Source: Diatrype stigma (taxonomy: Eukaryota > Ascomycota > Sordariomycetes > Xylariales > Diatrypaceae). From it: 64,000 nucleotides of DNA. Both the position numbers and the translations under genes were made by a program. This document shows, piece after piece, positions 35,153-44,793 of the stretch. How positions within the stretch are numbered: the stretch's first letter is position 1; every line of letters starts with the position of its first letter. The notes beneath the pieces are model-generated. The model was not told the DNA's origin, ran no database searches, and saw only the letters and a list, made by a program, of their open reading frames with translations. The DNA lies in contig JAKJXP020000011.1 of assembly GCA_022225965.2 (NCBI GenBank), positions 603,987-667,986 on the forward strand, in the 5' to 3' direction.

Positions 35153-35880
35153 ACGATTAAATGACGGGACATAATCAAGCACATGTTATCCTACGCGGAT
35201 GCTGCGACCTCTACGCTGCTCAGGGCACGGCGTGGCTACACTATCCTTCACATCATATCGAGCGGTTTCTCACTGTCAGTAGCCTGGCATATCATGATTC
35301 CTTCTGCTCCAATTTCCCAAAACCTCTAGGACAGAGGGTGATTAGGCCAGCTGCACTTCCCCTCCAGCAAGTCACCGTGTCGGTTTATTTGCACACCAAC
35401 GGCGCCAGGGTTACAAAAGAAGGGGTCTACTAGGCTTTGATAGTTCAACAAGGTCCACCGCCCGCTAATGAGGAATATGTACTTCTTGTCCGCAGGGCAC
35501 GTGAGATGGGCAGTCCGAGGAATGAATGGAGCATGAGTTGTTGACATTTGCATTTGTTGGCGTTTTCAGGGCTTTCGGGCCGGGGCGTGCTGTTGGGGGG
35601 GTACATTATATATATCGAGGTTCGAAGCTCATCCATCCGACCCGGGGTCATGGTGATGGCGGTGTTGGTTTAGAGGCGATCGTTGATGAGACAAAATCAT
35701 CACTTCATTCTAGGCGATGGGGAGTTCAGCGTACGATTACGCACATAGTTAATACTTGCCAAATAGTACATATTTTCTTCTGACTCCCTCATATACAAAC
35801 ATATTTCTACTATTGAAGATCGTGCTCGATATGCTAAGTTCTTATGTAATATCCCAAGATCCTCGTGAGTCGCATCATAG
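35153..35880. other. intergenic, 3' flank of DUF3405 gene
   Basis: No gene recognised. The stretch becomes AT-rich toward the right, where the inverted-repeat element begins. Confidence 0.5.
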
Positions 35881-35888
35881 TTACTTTA

Positions 35889-35964
35889 GAGCCACTTTAT
35901 ATAGGCTATAACGGAAAAGAAGCTATGCGCTAAATCTGGAGCTAAATTTTTTGGCACCTGCCAG
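35889..35964 (+). repeat. left terminal inverted repeat (76 bases)
   Basis: It begins GAGCCACTTTATATAGG and ends GGCACCTGCCAG. It pairs with 37110-37185 with 70 of 76 positions matching; all six mismatches are transitions with A or T in this arm. Confidence 0.9.
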
Positions 35965-36090
35965 TACATTTATACATATAGCCATGAATCCCCCCCCTTA
36001 TGTACGCATATGTTTGCAATCGCTTTATGAACACGATTTTGTATGGAAATACCTCCGTTTTTGCTAATAGCTAACATTATATTGCATGCC

Positions 36091-36165
36091 AATCCTAAGC
36101 AGTACCGTCCCAAGCAGTGCCGTCCCAAGCAATGCCGTCCCAAGCAGCGCCGTCCTAAGCAGCGC
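36091..36165 (+). repeat. minisatellite, 5 x 15 bases, unit CGTCCCAAGCAGTGC
   Basis: Five consecutive 15-base units, the first degenerate (AATCCTAAGCAGTAC), the others differing by transitions. The period is a multiple of three, so it can be read as repeated PKQCR, but no real gene surrounds it. Confidence 0.85.
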
Positions 36166-36321
36166 TACCGTTACGCTCCTCATTCCCCCTCCTTTTATGC
36201 CGCTACGTTATTGCATTTGCATTTTTTTATTGTTATCACCCCTTTTTGCTTAGCTATTAAATACAGAAAAATATTAAACAGTTAAGAAATTTAGTAATGG
36301 GCTGGTTATATATAAGGGATA

Positions 36322-36387
36322 AGATCTGATATTAGGGCTATAACAACTTTACTAATAGGGCTTTAACCCACTTTGCTAGCTGTTAGG
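36322..36387 (+). repeat. inner inverted repeat, left copy
   Basis: These 66 bases, beginning AGATCTGATATTAGGGC, pair with the reverse complement of 36889-36954 with 54 of 66 matches. It lies well inside the element. Confidence 0.75.
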
Positions 36388-36581
36388 CTGCTGTCCTAAC
36401 ATGCTAATTCTTCCGTTAATGCAAATGCTAAAATACCTAACTAAATCTAGAGATTCTGCATATAACAACCGGATTAATAATATTATCTTCGACATAAAGC
36501 CAATACCGTACCATTTCTAATTGCTTTAAAGCAGCAATTCGAAATACGGCAATTCGGGATCCAGCGGAACCCAACAAGGCT

Positions 36582-36656
36582 GCCAGCGCCCCCTATGCCA
36601 GCGCCCCCTATGCCAGCGCCCCCTATGCCAGCGCCCCCTATGCCAGTGCCCCCTAT
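36582..36656 (+). repeat. minisatellite, 5 x 15 bases, unit GCCAGCGCCCCCTAT
   Basis: Four perfect units and one with a single C-to-T change, followed by decaying copies to about 36720. It is the second 15-base-period array inside the same element. Confidence 0.85.
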
Positions 36657-36888
36657 GCTAGCGCCCCTGTGCCAACGCCCCCAGCGCCCCTATGCCAACG
36701 CCTGCTATAGCAGCGCCTGCAGTAACAGGGAGAAAAAAAGGTTTTATTTAGTTAGTATTATGTCGGCGCTATAGTAATATACAAAACATGCAAAATGACG
36801 ATATAATTTCGAATAATTAATTATAGGTATAATTATAGGTGGTTTTAATAAGGGGCTGCATAGGTAGGCCTTACGTATTTACCGCGGG

Positions 36889-36954
36889 CCTAATAGTTGG
36901 CAAAGTGGGTAATAGCCCTGTTAGTCATTCCGTTATAGCCCTGATATCAGATCT
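36889..36954 (-). repeat. inner inverted repeat, right copy
   Basis: Partner of 36322-36387; see that entry. Confidence 0.75.
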
Positions 36955-36998
36955 CTAAGGGATTATTAAGAATTGCAAAAAAAAAAAAAGGAAAAGGA

Positions 36999-37028
36999 GG
37001 GGGGGGGGGGGGGGGGGGGGGGGNNNNN

Positions 37029-37088
<60 letters not shown>
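36999..37088. other. assembly gap: run of 25 G, 5 N, run of 60 C
   Basis: G occupies 36999-37023, N 37024-37028 and C 37029-37088, preceded by a poly-A run. A G-run abutting a C-run through a fixed small N block is unlikely as native sequence; it suggests reads stalling in a homopolymer and joining of opposite strands. Confidence 0.9.
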
Positions 37089-37109
37089 AGCCGGGGCTGC
37101 ACTTATAAG

Positions 37110-37185
37110 CTGGCAGGTGCCAAAGAACTTAGCTCCAGATTTAGCGCATAGCCTCTTTTCCGTCATAGCCTATATAGGGTGGCTC
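37110..37185 (-). repeat. right terminal inverted repeat (76 bases)
   Basis: Partner of 35889-35964. It is followed directly by the target duplication TTACTTTA (37186-37193). Confidence 0.9.
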
Positions 37186-37193
37186 TTACTTTA

Positions 37194-38057
37194 GGCCTTC
37201 TCTCCCCGTTAACCACTCACCAGCAACGCCCGGCAACAATAACAAGGGGGAATTTGCAATCCCCCTTCCCCCTAGCCTTGACCATCCCAGCACTTAGCAC
37301 CAGCACCGTGATTGAGCGCCCAACGGCCTAGCAGCCCAGCAGCAACAGACCGGGAGCGGCGCCAGCCAGCAGGCAGCGTCGAGGCAGCAATGAGTGCATC
37401 CCGCCGTTATCCCTCACCCCGCAGCACAGCGCTACGCTGTCTCGTGGGCGCGGTACGAACCAGCGCGCCTAACCCGGGCGCGGGGGCGCGTTCGTGGTTC
37501 AGGGGCGGCGGGGCGGGGCGGGGCGGGCGGAAGTAAGGCAAGGCAAGGCGTTCCTGTTCCTGGTCCACGTGGAAGCGGTACACCCGGCCCAGGAGCGGGA
37601 GGGACGGCTGGGCACCTAGGAAACCGCGTGTTTCTTCCTGCGCGACGTCCACGCCGGCGTGGAGTCGGGGGGGTTGGGGGGGAGGTCCTTGACTTGGAGT
37701 CAGTCTCCACGTGCCCTATAAGGAGTGAATCCCGCTACTAGGGCGGTCTTTTGGTTCAAGGCATTCCTAGAAGTCGAATATGTTCATGGGGAGTTCACTC
37801 TCACGATCTCGCTTTACACACTACTATATTCCATCCCGCACCCCATCCAGGGAGCTACCTTCCATACTGGGAGAGTATGCTGGACTTTATGATGGGGGTC
37901 TCGTACTCCATGTACTCCATGTTAATCTGTGTTCCCCAATACTTCTATATCATGGGTGCTCTCAACCGTTGCGTTCTTGGGCCCTTCAAGCAATACCTAA
38001 ATCAGCATGATACAACGTCGGAATTTCGTATAACTGGAACCCCCTTTTCCATGCGTG
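37194..38057. other. intergenic with GC-rich island
   Basis: A strikingly GC-rich stretch (about 37300-37690, with GGGGCGG repeats) adjoins the AT-rich element. Frames of about 100 codons exist there but are Pro/Arg/Gly-rich in every reading, as base composition alone would give. No gene is called. Confidence 0.5.
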
Positions 38058-41000
38058 CTAGATATTGTACTTACTGCGAACGAGCGTGTGCTTTTCGACA
38101 CCTATCCTAGAGGGACTGGGCTTGACATCACGTGTGAAGCTATGCGGGTGTTCGTCATCGCGCGTGTTGGGGCTGAAATTTTCCTTGGCCCGTTGTTCGA
38201 CATCCGTTGCTGGAGAGCGGGAGTTCCTGCTCCTCACTGATGGCTCTGGAACATCAAGACCCAAGTCCCTCTCGATCTTGATTTTAGGCAACTCAGCGTT
38301 CCTTTGTCTTCGCTTGATCCGATGCACTCGCTTTGGTATCCCATCTTGTGTTCCATCAACTAATCCGTCGCTTGGCTGTCCTGCCTCGCTTTCAACCATG
38401 GGCTTTGATACCCAGTCTTTTGTTCTGTCGAATGCCTTTTCGTTTGGCCATCCTGCCTCTTGCTTTAGTACCATGCCGTTTATTCTGTCAAATGCTCCGT
38501 GGCTCGAGGTGGAATTCTGCCTTCTCCTACGTTGAAATCTATTCCAACCTGTCTTTTCCGAGTTACTTTGCTTGGGTTCTTCATTCTCACCCATTCTCTC
38601 CGGGGATGTGGACCAAGCTTCCCTGAGTTTCTGATAGAACTTCAATCCATTACCCAAAGATCTCTCGCCCTCACTCAGGCTATCTTCGTCCTCAGAAGTA
38701 TCCCAGGAACTACCCGTTGAGAGCTGCTGTAAGTCCGTGAAACTCGCTTGACTGCCCCTGATGGCTGCTGGTGAGCTGATGAAACGCGCAGAATCCGGAT
38801 GTCGACTGGGGTCTCTTGTGCCCGGACTTGGATTAGCCTGGGGAGTATCGCGGTATCTTTCTGGTCCTTCATTTGAGCGGTATCTGGTATTCTCTTGCCG
38901 CCGGTCACCCTTCCGATCCTGCCTGATCTTCGTAGAAGGCCGTGAAAAATTTCGAGTTTGTATGCCATTGACCCCTTTTCTGGTGAATGTCTCATCAGAT
39001 GAGACAGAGTTCATCTCATATCGCTCCGCCTCAGCTCTGGCCGCTTCTTTCGGGGATCCCTCTTTGTCACCAAGCCGCGCAGAGCCCTTATTGATGATTG
39101 GCGGTCCTTTTGGTGGTGCCTGAAACCGCCTTGGTCTTGGGGTAGGTTTTGCGATACCTTGCTTTACAGTCATCCGCGGTGCTTCATCTGTCCATGAAGT
39201 ATCCGATTGAGCTGTAGTATCTTGTACCATCTCACCTATCATCCGTCCCAGGAGATATGGCATTTTTTTGGCGATAAGATCCTGTAGGGATTTCGTGATG
39301 AAGCGATATCTTTCCTTTGCCAGTTCAAGCGCTTTTTCTGCCCCCCCCCTGACTTCCTTCTATCGTATAAAGAAGCACACAAAGCAGGAAGCCCGTATTA
39401 GCTGTCCGCCAACCGTATGTTGTGATTTGATCTGCGACTTCAGCCTTGTATTGTCCAGCCACGACATCGGGTGGATAAACCAAGTAGCCAAAAATGAGGG
39501 CTCTGTGGTAGTCTTCGAGATCGCCCTGGAACGTTTTGAGCAGATGAAAGAGTTTTTCCAACGCTTTCTCTGGCTTAGACGTCATGCGGATAAGCTGCTT
39601 TAGGCACAAGGCCTGCGCTTTATAGTCACCAAGTTCCTCCGATGTTGTCATCGCCAGCTTTACTGGGTCTCTGAAATGAGCCGGTGCCTCCTTCAGCCTC
39701 CAGCCTGGTTTCTCAACCGAGGCTGGAATATATAAGGGTAGTTCTTGCGAGGAAATCTGACAACATAGCCCTCTTGAGAGGTATAAGCTTGAAAGGACTG
39801 AGGCAAAACCGTCAGAGGTGTTTTCATCGGACGACATTGCCTTGAGAAGAATCCATTTGATAAACGGGCGACTCTTCATATTCTCTGGGCTGTTTCGCAT
39901 AATAGAATGAGCCAATGGGGTCGATAGATCCAAAAGGGCATCGAACTCAATTTCGAAGTGTTCCATGACGACCCCTAACAGAGCTAGACATGTCGACTCA
40001 TCATAGGTAGACAGTTGCCAGTCTTCTATGACCTTTTGTAGTACATGGACAATATGAGACACATGATAGAAATTATGCAGAGCAACCTGTAAGCCTGGAA
40101 ATACAGTGTAGCCCCGCAGTAAATCATGCATATCCCATATCCGCCCTTCCATGAGAAGTTCACGATACAAGGTGCGGAAATACCAGGAGGGGAAATTCTG
40201 TAGATTAGTATGTGAATCTTGGATCGTGCTTCTCGAGGCCACTTCACCAACCAAGACTACGGTGCTAATCTGAATTGGCTGGTTAGTTTGTAAAAATTGA
40301 GAATTTCCATATCACGACTAACCTCGATGGAGCTCGTGTCGTTATCCCTTTTCTTGGCTTCCCTTAGACGACGGAGATGAACAATAGCTATGTTTAGGAT
40401 GTCCCAATCCTTGCTGGAGAATGACAGTATTCTACTTCGGGCTTCGAGCTGTATGAGGTCCCAGTACACGGTGAGCAGTTCAGCATCAATGTCGCTGGGC
40501 TTGGGCTTTAGAGTGTTTATGGGATGTGGGTCGATTTTGGTTATAGAATAGTAATCGCCTTGTTGCAGTAGTATCTCGGCCAATAGAACTGTTACTTGCG
40601 GTTCATCGCGCAGATGAGCCCTAAGCTCGCGATCGAAAATATTTCTAGCACCACAGAAATCTCCTAGGCGAGAAAGACGATAAATTCTTTCAAAGGCATC
40701 GTCGAAGTCGCCTTGCACATCTAAGCTGAGATGTACTGTTATGTCCATATTTCTATCAGGATTCCAAACACCATCGATGTTTTTGATTGTTGCTTGCCTT
40801 TGAAGCGGGTCGACTCGTGCCCCCTCTACTCGTGACTGCGTTACTGGCGTATTGACTTCCGCTTGCTGGCCCCCGGTTGGATATCCCGAGTGCATAGAGG
40901 ATGGGTTCCGAGAGAAGTGCCGATCTAAATCATCATCGTTGTCGTATGGGTACAAATTCGGGGGTGGAGGAAGCAACTGGGGCGAGGCGAATCCCGCTTG

Positions 41001-41417
41001 ATGGTGGGAAGTTGACCATTTCGGGGACTGGAGATACGGGTATGTGTTGATTTCAGGAAATGGGGGGTACGGGTCGGTTCTTGCTTGTTGGCTCCTCGTT
41101 GGAAATTCTGGGCGTGAGGGAAATGGATTCGCGTTGACTCCCTGTTGCTGGTTCCCTGCTGCCAATCCTTGCCGTGGAGGAACTGGGTTGGGCACTGCGG
41201 GAGTGGCTTTTACCAGTTTCCGTGTTGCAAGCTGCTTGGTCTGATCTTTGGAAATATCATTCTGTTCCGTGAACATATCGAAGAAAGTTGATGCTGGCAT
41301 CTTCCCCTTAGAACGCTTGCCGCTGCCAGGACTTCCATCTCTGAAGCTTTTGACATCGGATGCCGGATTCATTGTGAATTTTACCCGCGGTATTGGTACA
41401 TGACTAGAATGAGGCAA
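38058..41417 (-). CDS. unrecognised large protein, frame broken in a run of nine Gs
   Basis: Exon 1 is 41417-40323 (365 codons), then a clean 53-base intron (40322-40270, GTTAGT...CAG) and exon 2 40269-38058. Exon 2 is one base longer than a whole number of codons. The shift sits in a C9 run (39341-39349 on the + strand): with eight bases the frame would run unbroken to the stop at 38058, giving about 1,101 residues; as written it stops just after the run. The N-terminal third is Pro/Gln-rich and disordered (with a FFDMFTEQND patch). The middle (GDFDDAFERIYRLSRLGDFCGARNIFDRELRAHL; YRELLMEGRIWDMHDLLRGY) is helical and TPR-like in feel. The C-terminal 400 residues are charged and disordered. 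No catalytic motif is seen. It is divergent from the gene at 41850. Confidence 0.75.
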
Positions 41418-41849
41418 TTTACTAGATCATGTGAGCCGAGATTTAGAATTTGAACTCTTAGAATAGTCGCAGTCGTGTCTATAGCTGGGCAAATAAAGCA
41501 TTTTCCCCACTTCATGTTCCAAGTTCCAACTGCAGGAATGAATAGTTGGCTGATCCCGCCAGCGTAACATCGGCTTAATAATGGAGATGGCGCAGCTGAA
41601 ACTAGCCACCGTGTAGTTTAGATCGACAGAAAGGTAAACCAATTGCAACCTATCAAAGGCCCTGGAAGATGGATACGAGGCTGTACTACTTTATCGAACC
41701 AAAGGTTGGTACAGATCATAGTTATATGCAAGCTTCGTATGCAAGCTCTGCTACATAAAAGCCTACCCCTCTCTAGGCTTCACTTCTACTTCACCGCGGC
41801 CCTTACAGAAGAAATCAACATCCACCACTCCATACTACAATTTTTTGGC
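41418..41849. other. divergent promoter region of two unrecognised genes
   Basis: About 430 bases between the two start codons. The frame of the rightward gene stays open upstream to 41643, so part of this may be its 5' leader or an earlier coding start. Confidence 0.45.
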
Positions 41850-43385
41850 ATGGCCATTGCTTGTCCGCCGATGCATCCTGAACTGAAACGAAAGTATGGA
41901 AAGTGCAATTTCCAACGATTTGATCACCTTTCACCATTACATGCTTCCCTTGGTGGAGGACAGATTGGAAAAGTGAAAGTCGACTGTCGATTTCGATTCC
42001 AAAAGTCACAATGGGGTGTTCTCGGGTCGACACCAAACCCTGCTGGTATCATATATCTAGACCTGTATTTTGACCAGCCAGTGGACTGCCGACTTAGGAG
42101 CGCCACAGTGACAGTTACTCTGGACGATCACGAATATACTAGCCCAAGCACTGGCTATGAGTCATTACACAACAACGCGCCCAAAGTCCCTGCACAATTT
42201 ACACCATGGTTTGGGCCCCAGCAACTGAGCGGGCAGCCGAGGTACAAAGTGAAGACGAAAAGGAAGCAAATGACACCTCATGTTGAGGCTATGGGGATGG
42301 TAGGAGCAGGGGGTGTCGGCAGGGATGCAGACGAAACGTTCGTTCAGGAGAGCTGCTGGAAGTTTACGGGGAGGGTATTGCCTGGAAAAGAGAGCTGGGC
42401 TTACAAGACAATCAAATGGGAGCTTACTGAGAATGACCTCGAATCGCAACCTATTCACAATAATGTCATTCACACGGCGTTCTGTTTCCAACATGAAGGG
42501 CAGCCGTTCCTTATGAAAGTCGAAGTCAGCGGGAAGCTTAGGAGTATCAACGATCGGTTCAAGTACAGATTTAAGAAGTTCTCATCAAGTCTGACAAAGG
42601 ATGGAGGCTGCGCGACAACGCTTATTAACTTTGGTGGGCGAAGCACCTTCCCACAGCCACTGGATGAACTCGCTCGAGGCCTGAAAGATGCCATGGAAAT
42701 GGAGAATCTTGCGGAATCTCCAATATTAATTCCAAATCCTCAAAGAGCATCGTTCAAGGAGGACACTACGGTGGCTGAAGCATCGCCAACTCGGGAAGGA
42801 TACCCTGTTGGGCCTCTAGGCATTGACGAGAGCCCACCAACTGAATTTCAGAGGGCAGCTCATGCACTGATAAAAGGGCCGCCTCAAACCCTTGCTCAAG
42901 CAATGGGCGAACAAGACACCGATGGGGATATCAGCGGTACCCTGGCACCAACTATAGCCAACCTTGCGGAGGCAATTGCGGGATTCACAGCCCCGAAACC
43001 ACAGCCACACACTCATGAGGCAATGCCTTCATCTCGGGATCATGTGTGTTCACCGAAATACGATGCTTCGAAAGACACTACAAACGCAGACAACCTAGAT
43101 ACCCACAAGATCGAACAGCATTCTACCGAGGACAACCCTGAAGACAAAAGGATATCGAACCCGCAAGTAGATCAAGAAGCTATCTTAGCTCTATTACAGC
43201 TGCCAGGGATCCTCTCAGTGATGCAACTGATCGTGGCATTACTTACATCCTGTGGTATGAAATTGTCTTCGAAAGAGGGGATGGCAAAGGATAAAAAGGA
43301 GGTCGACAGCGATAATGCAGAGACGCGGGTAAATGATATTGAAGCACGAAGGAATATGAGCAAAGACTCAATAAAGGGTGGCTAG
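41850..43385 (+). CDS. unrecognised protein with beta-rich core and C-terminal hydrophobic segment
   Basis: No introns are needed; from the ATG at 41850 the product is 511 residues. I prefer this start because MHPELKRKYGKCNFQ begins the conserved-looking part; the frame stays open to an ATG at 41643, but the added residues look like leader. The first ~290 residues have alternating hydrophobic patterns (KVKVDCRFRFQ, AGIIYLDLYFDQP, CRLRSATVTVTLDD, PWFGPQQLSGQPRY, FLMKVEVSGKLRS) suggesting a beta-sandwich. The rest is acidic and disordered, with one hydrophobic stretch near the end (LLQLPGILSVMQLIVALLTSCG) that could be a membrane anchor. I do not recognise the family. It is divergently paired with the gene ending at 38058. 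Confidence 0.75.
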   Translation: MAIACPPMHPELKRKYGKCNFQRFDHLSPLHASLGGGQIGKVKVDCRFRFQKSQWGVLGSTPNPAGIIYLDLYFDQPVDCRLRSATVTVTLDDHEYTSPSTGYESLHNNAPKVPAQFTPWFGPQQLSGQPRYKVKTKRKQMTPHVEAMGMVGAGGVGRDADETFVQESCWKFTGRVLPGKESWAYKTIKWELTENDLESQPIHNNVIHTAFCFQHEGQPFLMKVEVSGKLRSINDRFKYRFKKFSSSLTKDGGCATTLINFGGRSTFPQPLDELARGLKDAMEMENLAESPILIPNPQRASFKEDTTVAEASPTREGYPVGPLGIDESPPTEFQRAAHALIKGPPQTLAQAMGEQDTDGDISGTLAPTIANLAEAIAGFTAPKPQPHTHEAMPSSRDHVCSPKYDASKDTTNADNLDTHKIEQHSTEDNPEDKRISNPQVDQEAILALLQLPGILSVMQLIVALLTSCGMKLSSKEGMAKDKKEVDSDNAETRVNDIEARRNMSKDSIKGG

Positions 43386-43633
43386 GTTTGGTTTTTCGTT
43401 AATTTGGATATGAACACCATAGTGTAGATGACCTGCTTTGCATTGTCTATTCCATTATATATCCTTTACTCTTATCGCAGGTATTTGAGGTGATAAACCA
43501 GGTAGCATACACTACAAACCTTTAATCTCCTATATTCATGTTTTGTAGCGTCTATGACCACGTCGGTTCTGGTTGAATAGGTCGCTATATGCTGCACTAT
43601 ATCATATTCTTGTGAAGCTCAAGTTTGTAAGCA

Positions 43634-44793
43634 TCAGGGTTGTTGCGGCGAGGCCTCAACAAACCAATCGCCTTCATTTGCACCCGCCCACCGGATGCTC
43701 TCATGCATGACCTCCTCCCAGCGCTTAGTTGCGGACAGCTGTTCGAAATTATAGAAGCCATGCGGCAATCCCTGGAAGATGTGAACCTTGGTTTTCGCGC
43801 TGAGCATATACGTATACGTTAGTATAATCCCACCGAAAGGCCACAATAATTTAAGTCAATATTCCCCAATGGTGCTTACCCAGCCTCTTTTAACCTAGTC
43901 GCATACAGCAAGCCCTGATCCCTCAGCGGATCTCCACCAGAAACGAGCACCGCTGTGCGCGGCACGTACGGGAGCAGCTCCTCCTCCACCAGGCCCGGGT
44001 TCCAGGTCGGATGGTCGCGCGGCACGTCCGTGTCGACATGCAGCAGGCCCAGGAAGTACCCCAGCCAATCCTCGTTCAGCAGTGCCGCGTCCGCGCACTG
44101 CACGGGCGAGGTCTTCGCCCGGTCCGCGAACAGATCGGTAGGGAGGTCCTGCATCAGGCTCGGTATTGCAAGAACTTGACCGCGGAGGCGGGGTGGCGTC
44201 CCGCCGTCCCGCGCCGTCCTCGCGTCATGCACGGCGACGGCGGCCGCTAGCGCCGCGCCGGCCGATATGCCGCCGACAGTGAGGCTGGACGGGTCGAGCC
44301 CGAGCGTCGTCGACGCGTGGCCCGCGATCCACTCGAAGGCGTCGATGGCGTCGTGCCACGCTGCGAGCCCGCTGGCCTGCGGAGTGTGCCGGTAGTTGAC
44401 GGACACGACGGCTATGGAGAGGGCGTGCGCCCACGCTACGCACATGGGCTCATCTGACTCCAGGTTGCCGAACAGGAAACCCCCGCCGTGAAAGTATATG
44501 TACGCCGGGAGCGGTTTGCCGGTGGCGACCGCGGCCTTAGGGCGATAGCATCGGAGGGATATCGTGTTCCCGTCCCGGCCAGCCACGGTATAATCTTCGG
44601 ACTCGACGACGTTCCAAAGCCCTGATGCTTGTAGCTTGGTCCTCGATTGCTGGGCTATTAGGACGTTCACCTGGGCCTGGAGTTCGGCCGGGGTTCGGTT
44701 TTCCTTGTCCGGCATGAACCCGGCAGCCTCCGAGTGGCTCTTCAGGAATTCCACCCATTCCTCGGTCGGAGTTCCGTATTGTGAGAAATCCAT
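43634..44793 (-). CDS. alpha/beta hydrolase (HSL/arylacetamide deacetylase-like, alpha/beta hydrolase-3)
   Basis: Exon 1 is 44793-43880, the intron 43879-43800 (80 bases, GTAAGC...CAG) and exon 2 43799-43634, giving 359 residues. The oxyanion-hole motif HGGGFLFG, nucleophile elbow GISAG (G-x-S-x-G), acid motif GGDPLRDQG and catalytic His in GLPHGF are all present in order, so the Ser-Asp-His triad is complete; the His lies on the second exon. These define the hormone-sensitive-lipase-like carboxylesterase group. There is no signal peptide, so it is probably an intracellular esterase, substrate unknown. It has no obvious pathway partners nearby. Confidence 0.93.

Larger units (their letters stand above)
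35881..37193. mobile_element. non-autonomous terminal-inverted-repeat transposon with 8-base target duplication
   Basis: The element spans 35889-37185. Its ends are 76-base inverted repeats, and it is flanked on both sides by the identical 8-base direct repeat TTACTTTA (35881-35888 and 37186-37193). An 8-base duplication is typical of hAT-like (or P-like) elements. No transposase frame is visible inside. The interior has an imperfect second pair of inverted repeats (36322-36387 / 36889-36954), two 15-base tandem arrays, and a G-run/N gap/C-run that breaks the assembly. Six of the repeat-arm differences are transitions leaving A/T in the left arm, as RIP would. True length is uncertain because of the gap. 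Confidence 0.85.

Noticed and set aside
36043..36285. 80-codon frame with repeated PKQCR
   Set aside because: It is produced by a 15-base minisatellite inside a transposon; the flanks are not coding-like.
36973..37194. Frames with poly-Gly / poly-Pro runs
   Set aside because: Translations of the homopolymer and N gap, not genes.
37394..37741. 115-codon frame in the GC-rich island
   Set aside because: All frames there are Gly/Arg/Pro-rich, as GC content alone predicts.
37690..37770. tRNA-like GGTTCAAGGC word
   Set aside because: No acceptor stem or anticodon arm could be folded around it by eye.
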